Below, in pieces: positions 24,917 to 32,677 of a stretch of 64,000 nucleotides of DNA. This DNA comes from UBA4615 sp046046245 (GTDB lineage: Bacteria; Pseudomonadota; Gammaproteobacteria; Burkholderiales; Burkholderiaceae_E). How positions within the stretch are numbered: position 1 is the stretch's first letter; each line of letters opens with the position of its first letter. The notes under the pieces were generated by a model. The model was not told the DNA's origin, searched no databases, and saw nothing but the letters and a program-made list of their open reading frames with translations. The stretch covers positions 22,522 through 86,521 of the forward strand of contig JBJOKE010000049.1 of assembly GCA_046046245.1 (NCBI GenBank), in the 5' to 3' direction. The position numbers and the translations under genes are program-made.

Positions 24917-26820
24917 GGTCTGCCCGCCGCGTCGGTCGCATCGAGAAAGTCGTTCACCAGCTGCGCGATCTGTGCGTCCGACAGCTCGGGCCCGGCGGGC
25001 AGTTCGATCGAATCGAAGTCGATCGCGAAGTCCTCCATGGCAAGCGCGTCGATGCGATCGAGATCCGATGGGTCGGGACTGCGCGTCGCGTTATCCATCG
25101 GCGACGAGGGCGGTGCATCGTGCGCGGGCCGGTCGAAGAATCGCTCGGGCGTACCGCGGGGCGTCGCGGTCCAGTCGATGCGCGCGACGGATGGCGCGGG
25201 AAGAAGCCTGCGGCGCAGGATCGGGTCCGAGAAATAGCGGATCTTCGAGCAGCGGACCGGACGCAGGCCTTCGTAGAAGACGAGCGCTGCATCGGTACCC
25301 AGCTCCTTCACCTCCTGCGGCAACAGGAGCGCTCGGCGCTGATCGCTCGAACTCGTGCTGCCGCGCGCCCCGCCACCCCAGGTCGGCCGCGAGACCGAAC
25401 GCGCCGTGACGGTCGTGAAGCCCAGCTCGTCGGAGATCTCCTGCGCGTCCGGATGGTCCTTGGGCGCGAACATCACACGCGCGGCGAGGCTTTTCATCAT
25501 CGTCTCGGCGTTGTCGCGGCCGTAAACTTCGCGCAGCTGCGCGGGGGTCTGGATCACGAGCACCGTCCGCACGTTGTAGCCGGGCAGGTAGGCGATCGCC
25601 TCGGAGACGATGGGAATCCGTCCGAGCGCGGTGAACTCGTCCAGCATCATCAGCACCTGATGACGCAGCGCCGGGTTGTGCTCGGGCAGCTCTCGCGTCT
25701 GCAGGCCGATCGCCTGCTGGAAGAACAGGTTCATCACCGGCCGCAGCCGATGCAGGTCGTCCGGATTCACGCACACGTAGATCGACATCCGCTCCTTGCG
25801 AAGGTCCCGGAAGTCGAAGTCGTTCGCCGAGGTCGCCGCATCGAGCATCGGGTTCAGCCACAGGTCGAGCCGGCTGGTGAAGGTCTTGCGGATCGAGCTC
25901 GCAGTAACTGGCGCGAGATCGATCACGTCGAAGAGCGCCTGCACGCACTCGGGCGAGAGCGGTCGTCCGAAGTGCGCCCGCGACTCGATCACCCGCTTCC
26001 AGTGCTTGCCGAAGCCTTCGTCGTCGCTCGCCATGCCCTGGCGCAGGATCTCGCCCAGCGTGCGCGGCATGCCCTCGGTCTCGAACAGATAGAGGGCGAT
26101 GCCGAGGAAGAGGCTGCGCGCGGATGCGGTCCAAAACGGGTCCGAGCCCTGAGGGTCCGGATAGAGCATCTGCGCGATGCGCTGCAGATCGTTGATCCGG
26201 AACCGGGCGTCCGCGGAGACGTAGCCGAGCGGATTCCACCGGACCGTCTCGCCGGTCTCGGAAAACGGATCGAAACGGAAGACGCGGTGCCCTCGGCTCG
26301 CGCGAAAGCCCGCGGTGATCGCCCAGTTCTCGCCCTTGATGTCGACGCAGACCAGCGAGCCGTCCCAGTTCAGGCAGTTCGGGATCACGACCCCGACGCC
26401 CTTGCCCGAGCGCGGTGGCGCGGCGAGCGCCACGCCCTGCTGGCCGGCCATCGTCAGGTAGCGGCGGCCCACCCGGCCCAGCAGGATGCCTCCGGACGCG
26501 AAGAGGCCCGCCCGCGCGATCTCGGCGCGCGTGGCGAAGCGCGCCTCGCCGTGCAGAGGCCGGCGGCGCGGCATGAACACGAGGCCGAGTGCGAGTCCCG
26601 CGAGTCCGAATCCGGCCGCGGCCGATCGGGCGAGCTTCGGGTCGGCGCCGGGGGCAGCCGCGGCGGACAGGCCCGCCTCGACAGCCATGATCGGGGTGGC
26701 GGACATCGGTTCGCGACCGGTCGCCCACAGGTAGAAGTAGCCGGTGAGATAGCTGCCGGCGAACAGCGCGGCCGCGACCGCCACCGCGATGCGGGAGGCG
26801 GAGAGCGGCTCGGCGGTCAT
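24913..26820 (-). CDS. virD4: VirD4/TraG-type conjugative coupling protein
   Basis: 635 residues from ATG 26820. Two or three N-terminal membrane helices are followed by LHGEARFAT, Walker A PPRSGKGVG (about 135-143), VCVDIKGENW, SDPFWTASARSLFLG, and Walker B LMMLDEFTALGRIP, all diagnostic of TraG/VirD4 DNA-pumping ATPases. It would bring the relaxase-DNA complex to the VirB channel. The C-terminus has extra acidic sequence (FDSIELPAGPELSDAQI) that could bind substrates. Overlaps virB11 upstream by 4 bases. Confidence 0.93.
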   Translation of the reverse strand: MTAEPLSASRIAVAVAAALFAGSYLTGYFYLWATGREPMSATPIMAVEAGLSAAAAPGADPKLARSAAAGFGLAGLALGLVFMPRRRPLHGEARFATRAEIARAGLFASGGILLGRVGRRYLTMAGQQGVALAAPPRSGKGVGVVIPNCLNWDGSLVCVDIKGENWAITAGFRASRGHRVFRFDPFSETGETVRWNPLGYVSADARFRINDLQRIAQMLYPDPQGSDPFWTASARSLFLGIALYLFETEGMPRTLGEILRQGMASDDEGFGKHWKRVIESRAHFGRPLSPECVQALFDVIDLAPVTASSIRKTFTSRLDLWLNPMLDAATSANDFDFRDLRKERMSIYVCVNPDDLHRLRPVMNLFFQQAIGLQTRELPEHNPALRHQVLMMLDEFTALGRIPIVSEAIAYLPGYNVRTVLVIQTPAQLREVYGRDNAETMMKSLAARVMFAPKDHPDAQEISDELGFTTVTARSVSRPTWGGGARGSTSSSDQRRALLLPQEVKELGTDAALVFYEGLRPVRCSKIRYFSDPILRRRLLPAPSVARIDWTATPRGTPERFFDRPAHDAPPSSPMDNATRSPDPSDLDRIDALAMEDFAIDFDSIELPAGPELSDAQIAQLVNDFLDATDAAGRP

Positions 26821-27863
26821 TGCGCGGCCTCCCGCTCGCGGGCGGTCGGGTCGTACCAGATCTCCCGGATCACCCGGCTGCGGCCGTCGAAGCCGAACTG
26901 GATCACGACGTCCACCAGCTGCAGGAGCAGCGCGCGCAGCTCGCGGCGAGGCAGATCTCGGCCGGCCGGGTTCTGACGGATGAGGAGCGCGAGCTGCTCG
27001 AAGGCGAGCGAGGCGCTTGCGGCGTGCACGCTGGTGATCGAGCCGGGATGCCCGCTGCAGACGTTGCGCAGGTAGTCGTAGGCCTCGTCGCCGCGCAGCT
27101 CCGCGAGCAGGATGCGGTCCGGCCGCATCCGCAGGCACGCCTCCAGCAGCCGCTGCGGGGTGACCCGGGCCAGGCCCTGACCGTCCTTCGAGTAGAAGAG
27201 GCGGACGTGGTTCGGATGCATATCGAGATCGAGCTCGGCGGCGTCTTCGATGGTGATGAGCCGCTCGTGCGACGCGATCTCCCGGATCAGCGCCCGGGTG
27301 AAGGTCGTCTTGCCGGAGCCGGTCGGACCGCTGACGATGACATTCTTGCGGGCCGCGACGGCGGCCGCGACGAACTCCCGAAGGCGTCCCGCGTGAAGTA
27401 GCTGAATCAGACCATCGTGGGGGACGTGTTGAGAGTGGCCGCTCACACTGACACGTTCGAAGATGCCTCGCCGATCCAGATCGTCGAGCGTCATCGAACG
27501 GGCGGACGGTCTGCGGATCGTGACCGCCACGCAGCCTGGCGGGGTCACCGGAGGGATCGCGAACTGCACCCGTTCGCCGGAGGGCAGCGCCGCCGACAGC
27601 AGCGGCGACTCCTCGTCGATGCGCTGGCGCGTGAAGTGCCCGACCAGCTTGGCGAGCCGCAGACACCAGTCGAAGCTCGCCACGGGAAGCGCGATCCGCT
27701 GCCACGGAGGGGCATCGGGTCCGCTGCGCTCGACGAACGCCTCGCCGGGCCGGTTGATGCAGAGTTCGGTCACCGCGGGTTCGTCGAGCAGCGTGCGCAG
27801 CGGACGCAGCGCGTGATCGAGCGCCGAGCGTTCGGTGGCGGCAGGAACCGCGGCGAGCGTCAT
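26817..27863 (-). CDS. virB11: VirB11-type secretion ATPase
   Basis: 348 residues from ATG 27863. Hexameric traffic ATPase signatures: Walker A GPTGSGKTT (179-187), the Asp box IEDAAELDL, the His box GHPGSITSVHA and LLAELRGDEAYDYL. It sits on the inner-membrane face and switches between pilus building and DNA transfer. An N-terminal domain precedes the RecA-like core, normal length. Overlaps virB10 by 4 bases. Confidence 0.92.
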   Translation of the reverse strand: MTLAAVPAATERSALDHALRPLRTLLDEPAVTELCINRPGEAFVERSGPDAPPWQRIALPVASFDWCLRLAKLVGHFTRQRIDEESPLLSAALPSGERVQFAIPPVTPPGCVAVTIRRPSARSMTLDDLDRRGIFERVSVSGHSQHVPHDGLIQLLHAGRLREFVAAAVAARKNVIVSGPTGSGKTTFTRALIREIASHERLITIEDAAELDLDMHPNHVRLFYSKDGQGLARVTPQRLLEACLRMRPDRILLAELRGDEAYDYLRNVCSGHPGSITSVHAASASLAFEQLALLIRQNPAGRDLPRRELRALLLQLVDVVIQFGFDGRSRVIREIWYDPTAREREAAQ

Positions 27864-29077
27864 CGCCCGGTGTCCTGCAGCGCGTAGACGGTCCGGAAGT
27901 CGACGTCGCGCGCGACCAGGATCTGGATCCGCTCGCCTTGGTTCTTGGTGACCGTGGGCGGGATGTTGATCGTGCCGCGCAGCACCTCGGTCATCACGTC
28001 GCGCGGGGTTCCGGTGTTGTAGACCGGGCCCGAGATGCCTGAGCGCTGCGCGTTGGCGATCGCCTGCATCGTCCCGTCGATCATCGAGACGAGGATCGCC
28101 GCGCCGAACCGCTCCCAGAAGTGACGGTCGACTTGGCCGGGCAGCCCGGTGCGACCGAGCTCGTCGGTGCCGGGCGAGGCGAGCGATACCGAAACCCCCT
28201 GCGGCGTACGCGCCTCGTTCCACAGCACTCCGATCCTCGACTGACCCGGCCGCACGTCCGCGCGCGTCTCGCCCACGAACCGGGTGCCGCGCTCGATCAG
28301 CACGATCGTGCCGTCGGCGCTGAAGATGTCGACCGGTGCGATGCAGGTCGCCAAGCCCGGGAGCGTCGAGTCGAGCGCGGTCTCGAGCGTGCAGTCGATG
28401 AACGCGCCCTTGGGCAGCAGGAAGCGTCGGTCGGGCAGCACCTGCGCACGCACCGAGGGCGTCTGCGTCGGGCGCAGCGACTGGGCGAGCGCGGACGCCG
28501 TTCCGCCCGGAACGGCACCCGGAAGCGTCCCGCTGTCGGCGGACGCCGGGACCGGGAAGGGCAGAGGCGCCGCGGCAGACAGCGCCGGCGTCGGCGTGCC
28601 AGCCTTCAGCATGACCGAGGCGGCGAGCAGACGGTCACGTTCGACCGCAGGCGGTGCCGCCGGCGGCGCGGTGATCGGCGCAGTCGGCGGGATCACCGGC
28701 ATGACCTGCGGCGGCGGCGCAGTCGAGACGGGCATCGGTACGATCGGAGGCTCCGTCCGCATCGAGAGGCGCGGCGGGCGCAGGTCGCCCGCGGCTCGCG
28801 CCTCCCTCGCGCGCCGCTCGGCTTCTTCCGCGCGGCGCCGCTCCGCGACCGCGCTGCCGTAGTACCAGTAGAAGAATGCGATGCCGACGACCGCGACCGT
28901 CATCGTCACGACGACGCCTGCCATCCGGGACCGCAATGACTGCTCGCGGTTGACCGACGGGATCGCCCGCTCGGCCTCGAGCGAGTGTCGCACCGGCGCG
29001 CGCGTGTCCGCATGCTGCTCCGCTTGCGGGTCAGAGCCGGGCGGCTCCGGGGAATCGCGATCGGGTGTCGCTGTCAT
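27860..29077 (-). CDS. virB10: VirB10-type T4SS core protein
   Basis: 405 residues: short cytoplasmic N-terminus, one inner-membrane helix at about 52-74, a Pro-rich periplasmic linker (about 100-160) and a C-terminal beta-barrel domain with LPKGAFIDCTLETALDS, VLIERGTRFVGE and GTINIPPTVTKNQGERI. This protein spans both membranes and couples ATPase energy to the outer-membrane pore. Complete; follows virB9 after 12 bases. Confidence 0.92.
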   Translation of the reverse strand: MTATPDRDSPEPPGSDPQAEQHADTRAPVRHSLEAERAIPSVNREQSLRSRMAGVVVTMTVAVVGIAFFYWYYGSAVAERRRAEEAERRAREARAAGDLRPPRLSMRTEPPIVPMPVSTAPPPQVMPVIPPTAPITAPPAAPPAVERDRLLAASVMLKAGTPTPALSAAAPLPFPVPASADSGTLPGAVPGGTASALAQSLRPTQTPSVRAQVLPDRRFLLPKGAFIDCTLETALDSTLPGLATCIAPVDIFSADGTIVLIERGTRFVGETRADVRPGQSRIGVLWNEARTPQGVSVSLASPGTDELGRTGLPGQVDRHFWERFGAAILVSMIDGTMQAIANAQRSGISGPVYNTGTPRDVMTEVLRGTINIPPTVTKNQGERIQILVARDVDFRTVYALQDTGR

Positions 29078-29089
29078 CTGCGTGCGCGC

Positions 29090-29980
29090 TCAGCGCGCAG
29101 TGCGGTCCGCCCCGGCGTCACCGTCCGGTCGGCGCACCGCGCGTTCGACCGCGGGATGGACCGTACCGGTGGCGAGCCGCTCGCCGCCGCCCTCGAAGGC
29201 GGCGTTGCGTACGCAGCCGACGAGCTGCCCGCGCCGCAGCACCCACTGCCTCGCCACGCGATGCAGCACGACCTCGTCGTTCTCGACGTTCAGGTTGACC
29301 AGCGACTCGGTGCCGTCGTCGTTCCGAAGAAAGATGGCCGGCAGCTCCGTGCGTGCGGCGAACCGGAACCGGGTGTGGACGCCGTCGTCGAAGGCGGCGG
29401 TCGGGCGCAGCGTGCCGGTGCCGCAGAACTCGTAGGCCTCGTTTCGGGTGCGCGTGCCGGATGCCTGGGCGAGCGCACGTTCGCGCGCTTCGCGCTCCGC
29501 ACGCGCGCGAGCCTGAGCCTCCTCGCGCTCCTTGCGGGCCAGTGCTTCCCGTGCTTCTTCGACGGGATACGCGAAGCGGATCGAGTAGATCACGTCGTCC
29601 TTCTTCGGGTCGGGACGCTTTCGGACCGCGGTGTAGTGGAGGTGGTAGGCGCGGCGGTTGGTGAGCAGCGTGATGTTCGTGCCGACCTTCTCGACCTTGG
29701 GCTTGATGAAGAGGTGATGGCCCTCCTTGCCCACGTCGATGCCGTCCCGGTCACCGGTGCCGAGGTTCACGAACTCTTCGCCGGGCGCGAACTCGAAGTG
29801 GATCTGATAACCCACGAAGCCGGTGAGCACGATCACGTCGTCGGGGACGTACTCGACGGTACGGATGCGGGTGTCGAAGACACCCGGACGCGGGACGATC
29901 TCCGCGTGCGCCGCGATCGCGGCACCACCGATGACCGAGACGGTGACCGCCGAGGCGAAGAGGGTCGTCAGGGGCTTCAA
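29090..29980 (-). CDS. virB9: VirB9-type T4SS core protein
   Basis: 296 residues from TTG 29980, chosen because GGAGG stands six bases ahead, the start overlaps the virB8 stop (TTGA), and a signal peptide (LKPLTTLFASAVTVSVIGGAAIAAHAE) follows directly. Landmarks: DTRIRTVEYVPDDVIVLTG, NITLLTNRRAYHLHY and a C-terminal segment with YEFCGTG and FDDGVHTRFRF that binds VirB7 and VirB10 in the outer-membrane ring. An Arg/Glu-rich helix (about 170-195) separates the domains. Confidence 0.9.
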   Translation of the reverse strand: MKPLTTLFASAVTVSVIGGAAIAAHAEIVPRPGVFDTRIRTVEYVPDDVIVLTGFVGYQIHFEFAPGEEFVNLGTGDRDGIDVGKEGHHLFIKPKVEKVGTNITLLTNRRAYHLHYTAVRKRPDPKKDDVIYSIRFAYPVEEAREALARKEREEAQARARAEREARERALAQASGTRTRNEAYEFCGTGTLRPTAAFDDGVHTRFRFAARTELPAIFLRNDDGTESLVNLNVENDEVVLHRVARQWVLRRGQLVGCVRNAAFEGGGERLATGTVHPAVERAVRRPDGDAGADRTAR

Positions 29981-30714
29981 GAGCGGCCTCCGGTGGCGAG
30001 CGGTGCGGCATCGAGGGGGGCTTCGGCATCCACCCGGTAGTCGACGACGCGAAAGCCGAGCGGATTCCACTGCCGCTGCTGGACGTCGCCCGAGGGCTTG
30101 CCGTAGGCGAACTGGATCGTCGCGATGAAGAACGAGGGCGTCTCGGCGCTGCCGCCTGCGGGACGGCTCAGCCGGGCGAAGCGGACCTGCGCGAGGTCCC
30201 GCACTCCGTTGCCCCGCTCGAAGAACGAGACCGAACGCACCTCGACCCGAACGGAACTGCCGTCCTTGTGCCGCTCGAGCGGACTCTTCGGGTTGCCGCG
30301 GGCCCACATCGATACCCACTCCTGACCGACCGACGGGCTGCTGAAGGCGGCGACTTCGTAGTAGTCCTGCTCGGCACTGGCGAGGTTGAAGCGCTCGCGC
30401 ATCCGGACGTAGTGCCCGAGGAAATAGCGGCTCACCAGCTCGCCCGGCTCGGACGTGCCGTCGTACGCGGGCACGGCGTCGACAAGGCCGGTGCTGGCGT
30501 CGACCCGTACTACGAAGGGCTCGACGCGCTTGAGCGGGAGCAGCGCGAGCAGGCCGAGCGCGAGCACCAGCGTGAGCGCGACCGATATCCCGGCCACGAT
30601 CCAGGCGCGCCGCTCGCTGTGCAGTGCACGCCGGGTGCGGTCGGTGTCCCAAGACCGGGCCTCGGCGAAATAGGCGTCGAGCGTCTGCGCCTCGTCGCTG
30701 CTTCGCGCCGTCAT
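29977..30714 (-). CDS. virB8: VirB8-type inner-membrane assembly protein
   Basis: 245 residues with a single N-terminal membrane helix (WIVAGISVALTLVLALGLLALLPL) and a periplasmic NTF2-like domain containing EPFVVRVDASTG, RYFLGHYVRMRERFN and the terminal WNPLGFRVVDYRVD, matching VirB8/TrbF. It nucleates assembly of the channel. Overlaps both neighbours by 4 bases. Confidence 0.92.
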   Translation of the reverse strand: MTARSSDEAQTLDAYFAEARSWDTDRTRRALHSERRAWIVAGISVALTLVLALGLLALLPLKRVEPFVVRVDASTGLVDAVPAYDGTSEPGELVSRYFLGHYVRMRERFNLASAEQDYYEVAAFSSPSVGQEWVSMWARGNPKSPLERHKDGSSVRVEVRSVSFFERGNGVRDLAQVRFARLSRPAGGSAETPSFFIATIQFAYGKPSGDVQQRQWNPLGFRVVDYRVDAEAPLDAAPLATGGRS

Positions 30715-30884
30715 GACCGGTCCTTCGCGGTCGTCGCGTTGATCGGTGTCCAGGGGCCGTCGCAGTCGGGCGGCGCCTGCTTCAGCAGCGCGCAGCCTTG
30801 GGCGCTGAAGAGCGCCGCGGCGGCAAGAAGGGCGGCAAGGCGGGCGGCGATGCCGCGTCGGAACTCGGTCTGGCAGGATGTCAT
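30711..30884 (-). CDS. Small lipoprotein in the VirB7 position
   Basis: 57 residues from ATG 30884. A basic start and hydrophobic stretch (AALLAAAALFSAQGC) lead to a Cys that may be lipidated, although AQGC is a poor lipobox; the mature part is about 28 residues with one more Cys (PPDCDGPW). Size, position between virB6 and virB8 and the 4-base overlaps on both sides suggest the VirB7 lipoprotein that anchors VirB9 to the outer membrane. Confidence 0.72.
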   Translation of the reverse strand: MTSCQTEFRRGIAARLAALLAAAALFSAQGCALLKQAPPDCDGPWTPINATTAKDRS

Positions 30885-31942
30885 CGCGGGGTCGCTCGTC
30901 GGATCTCGTTGCGGGGGCGAAGTGTCCTCAGAGCCGCCCGGCCGGCGGCGCGGGCCGATTCGCCGGCACGGGCGACAGGCGTGCGCAGCGCGAGGCGCAG
31001 CGGCGCCGCCGTCCAGTAGCCGGCCTTGCGGCTGATCGGATCCCACCGGGAGGTCTGCGAGTCGAACGCGCCCCGCGTGAATCGGCCGGTGCGGCCGAGC
31101 GTCCAGGCGATCGCCATGCTGACCACCCCCATGGAGGCGAGCGCCACACCTGACGAGAGGCCGGCCGCGATCGGCATGATCTGGCGCATCACCAGCAGCA
31201 CCAGCACGCAGGCGACCAGCAGCGGCACGATCTGCGCGATCTGGACGTCCGTGCCCAGCGCCGAGAGCTGCGTCGCCTCGGTGCGCACGATTTGAAGCAG
31301 CAGCCCCGCGACCGCACCCGTCAGGATCGCCACCAGCCCGTAGTTGGAAAGCTGTGCGATCCAAGCCTCGAAGAAGCGGCGCGTCGCGTCGAAGAGCAGC
31401 CCGATCAGAAAGAGCGGTCCGAGCGCCAGGATCAACGAGATCGCGATGCGCGAGAGCGCATCGAGGAATGCCGCGTATCCCGCGGTGATGCCGATCGCGC
31501 CGTACACGATGAACGAGGCGATGTAGAAGCCCACGTTGCCGCTCAGCACGCCGCCCTTCTTGAAGAGGTTCTCGCCGACGGTGGCGCCCTCGATGAGCAC
31601 GGTATCGGCCACACCCACCGTGCCCGCGTCGGCCCCGGCTGCAAGCGCCGTGGCGAGTTCGCGGGGCGCCGTCATGAAGGTATCGACGAAGAACGCGTTG
31701 AACGACCACAGCTGCAGCGACAGCCCGAGCACCGCTGCCAGGATCACGATTCGCTTGGCACCTTCGAGGATCGGCTGATCGATGCGCCCGCTCAGCTGCA
31801 GCCATCCCCAGACCATCACGTAGAGCACCGCGCAGGCCGCGGCGAAGGGCTCGAGCAGGGCCGCCAGTGCGGCGGTCTTCGTCGCCACGTAGGTGGCGAG
31901 CTGCGCCTGCAGCCATGTGTCGAAGGCGGCGAAGAAGTTCAT
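30881..31942 (-). CDS. virB6: VirB6/TrbL-type channel protein
   Basis: 353 residues with five to seven membrane helices; conserved features are a central GGVLSGNVGFYIASFIVYG region, FLIGLLFDATRRFFEAW and a basic C-terminal tail. VirB6 forms the inner-membrane part of the substrate path. Separated from virB5 by 9 bases. Confidence 0.9.
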   Translation of the reverse strand: MNFFAAFDTWLQAQLATYVATKTAALAALLEPFAAACAVLYVMVWGWLQLSGRIDQPILEGAKRIVILAAVLGLSLQLWSFNAFFVDTFMTAPRELATALAAGADAGTVGVADTVLIEGATVGENLFKKGGVLSGNVGFYIASFIVYGAIGITAGYAAFLDALSRIAISLILALGPLFLIGLLFDATRRFFEAWIAQLSNYGLVAILTGAVAGLLLQIVRTEATQLSALGTDVQIAQIVPLLVACVLVLLVMRQIMPIAAGLSSGVALASMGVVSMAIAWTLGRTGRFTRGAFDSQTSRWDPISRKAGYWTAAPLRLALRTPVARAGESARAAGRAALRTLRPRNEIRRATPR

Positions 31943-31951
31943 CGCGATCGC

Positions 31952-32677
31952 TCAGTACGTCCGCGAAGGCAGCTGCCTGAAGGTTCCGGCGCCCTGGACG
32001 GTGAGCTCGCGGATCTGCTGCACCCGCACCAGCGCCTGCGCCTGCGCCGCTTGGTACAGCGTGGTCAGCTTGGCCTGTTCGTTCTGCAGCATCGTCTGCT
32101 CGGACTGGATCCGGGCCGAGAGCTCGAGCATCGCCTTCTGGTCGCCGGCGGTGCCGATCGCGGCGATGAGCTGCTGCAGCTGCGCGAAGCGCTGGGAGGT
32201 TCGTCCGTAAGCGGTGCGGGAGAGCCCCTGCAGCGCAGCCGCGGCGCGGCGGGCGTCCTCGATCACCGCGCGCTGGTCCGGCGTGAGTTCGGCGAGCGCG
32301 TCCGGGGCCAGCTTCGCATTCGCCTGGACGAGCATGGTCACCAGCCCCGATGCCTCCCCGTAGGCGGCACCGATGCCCGCGCCCGCATCGAGCACCGGCC
32401 CGATCTCCTCGGGGAGGTAGTTGCGCGCGGCGATCGCGACCGGCAGCAGCGTCTGCAGGCCACGGTCGCCGGTCATCGAGTCGTGGGTCGCCTTCAGCTG
32501 GTTAACCTGGGTGACCATGTGCTGGATCTGCTGCGTCCAGTAGGTCACCTGCTGCATCAGCTGCGCGAGTGCGGCGACGTCGATCACCGGGATGCCGGCG
32601 CGCGCAGGCGATGCGGTCAGCGCGAGCGCCAGCGCGATGAGCGCGGCGGGCAGGAAGCGGTGCGTCGGGCGAGTCAT
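31952..32677 (-). CDS. virB5: VirB5-type minor pilin
   Basis: 241 residues from ATG 32677, with a cleavable signal peptide (FLPAALIALALALTASPARA) and a mature helical protein beginning GIPVIDVAALAQLMQQV and containing WTQQIQHMVTQVNQL, the standard VirB5/TrbJ start. Long Gln/Ala helices follow. It sits at the pilus tip and mediates contact with recipients. Overlaps virB4 by 4 bases. Confidence 0.88.
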   Translation of the reverse strand: MTRPTHRFLPAALIALALALTASPARAGIPVIDVAALAQLMQQVTYWTQQIQHMVTQVNQLKATHDSMTGDRGLQTLLPVAIAARNYLPEEIGPVLDAGAGIGAAYGEASGLVTMLVQANAKLAPDALAELTPDQRAVIEDARRAAAALQGLSRTAYGRTSQRFAQLQQLIAAIGTAGDQKAMLELSARIQSEQTMLQNEQAKLTTLYQAAQAQALVRVQQIRELTVQGAGTFRQLPSRTY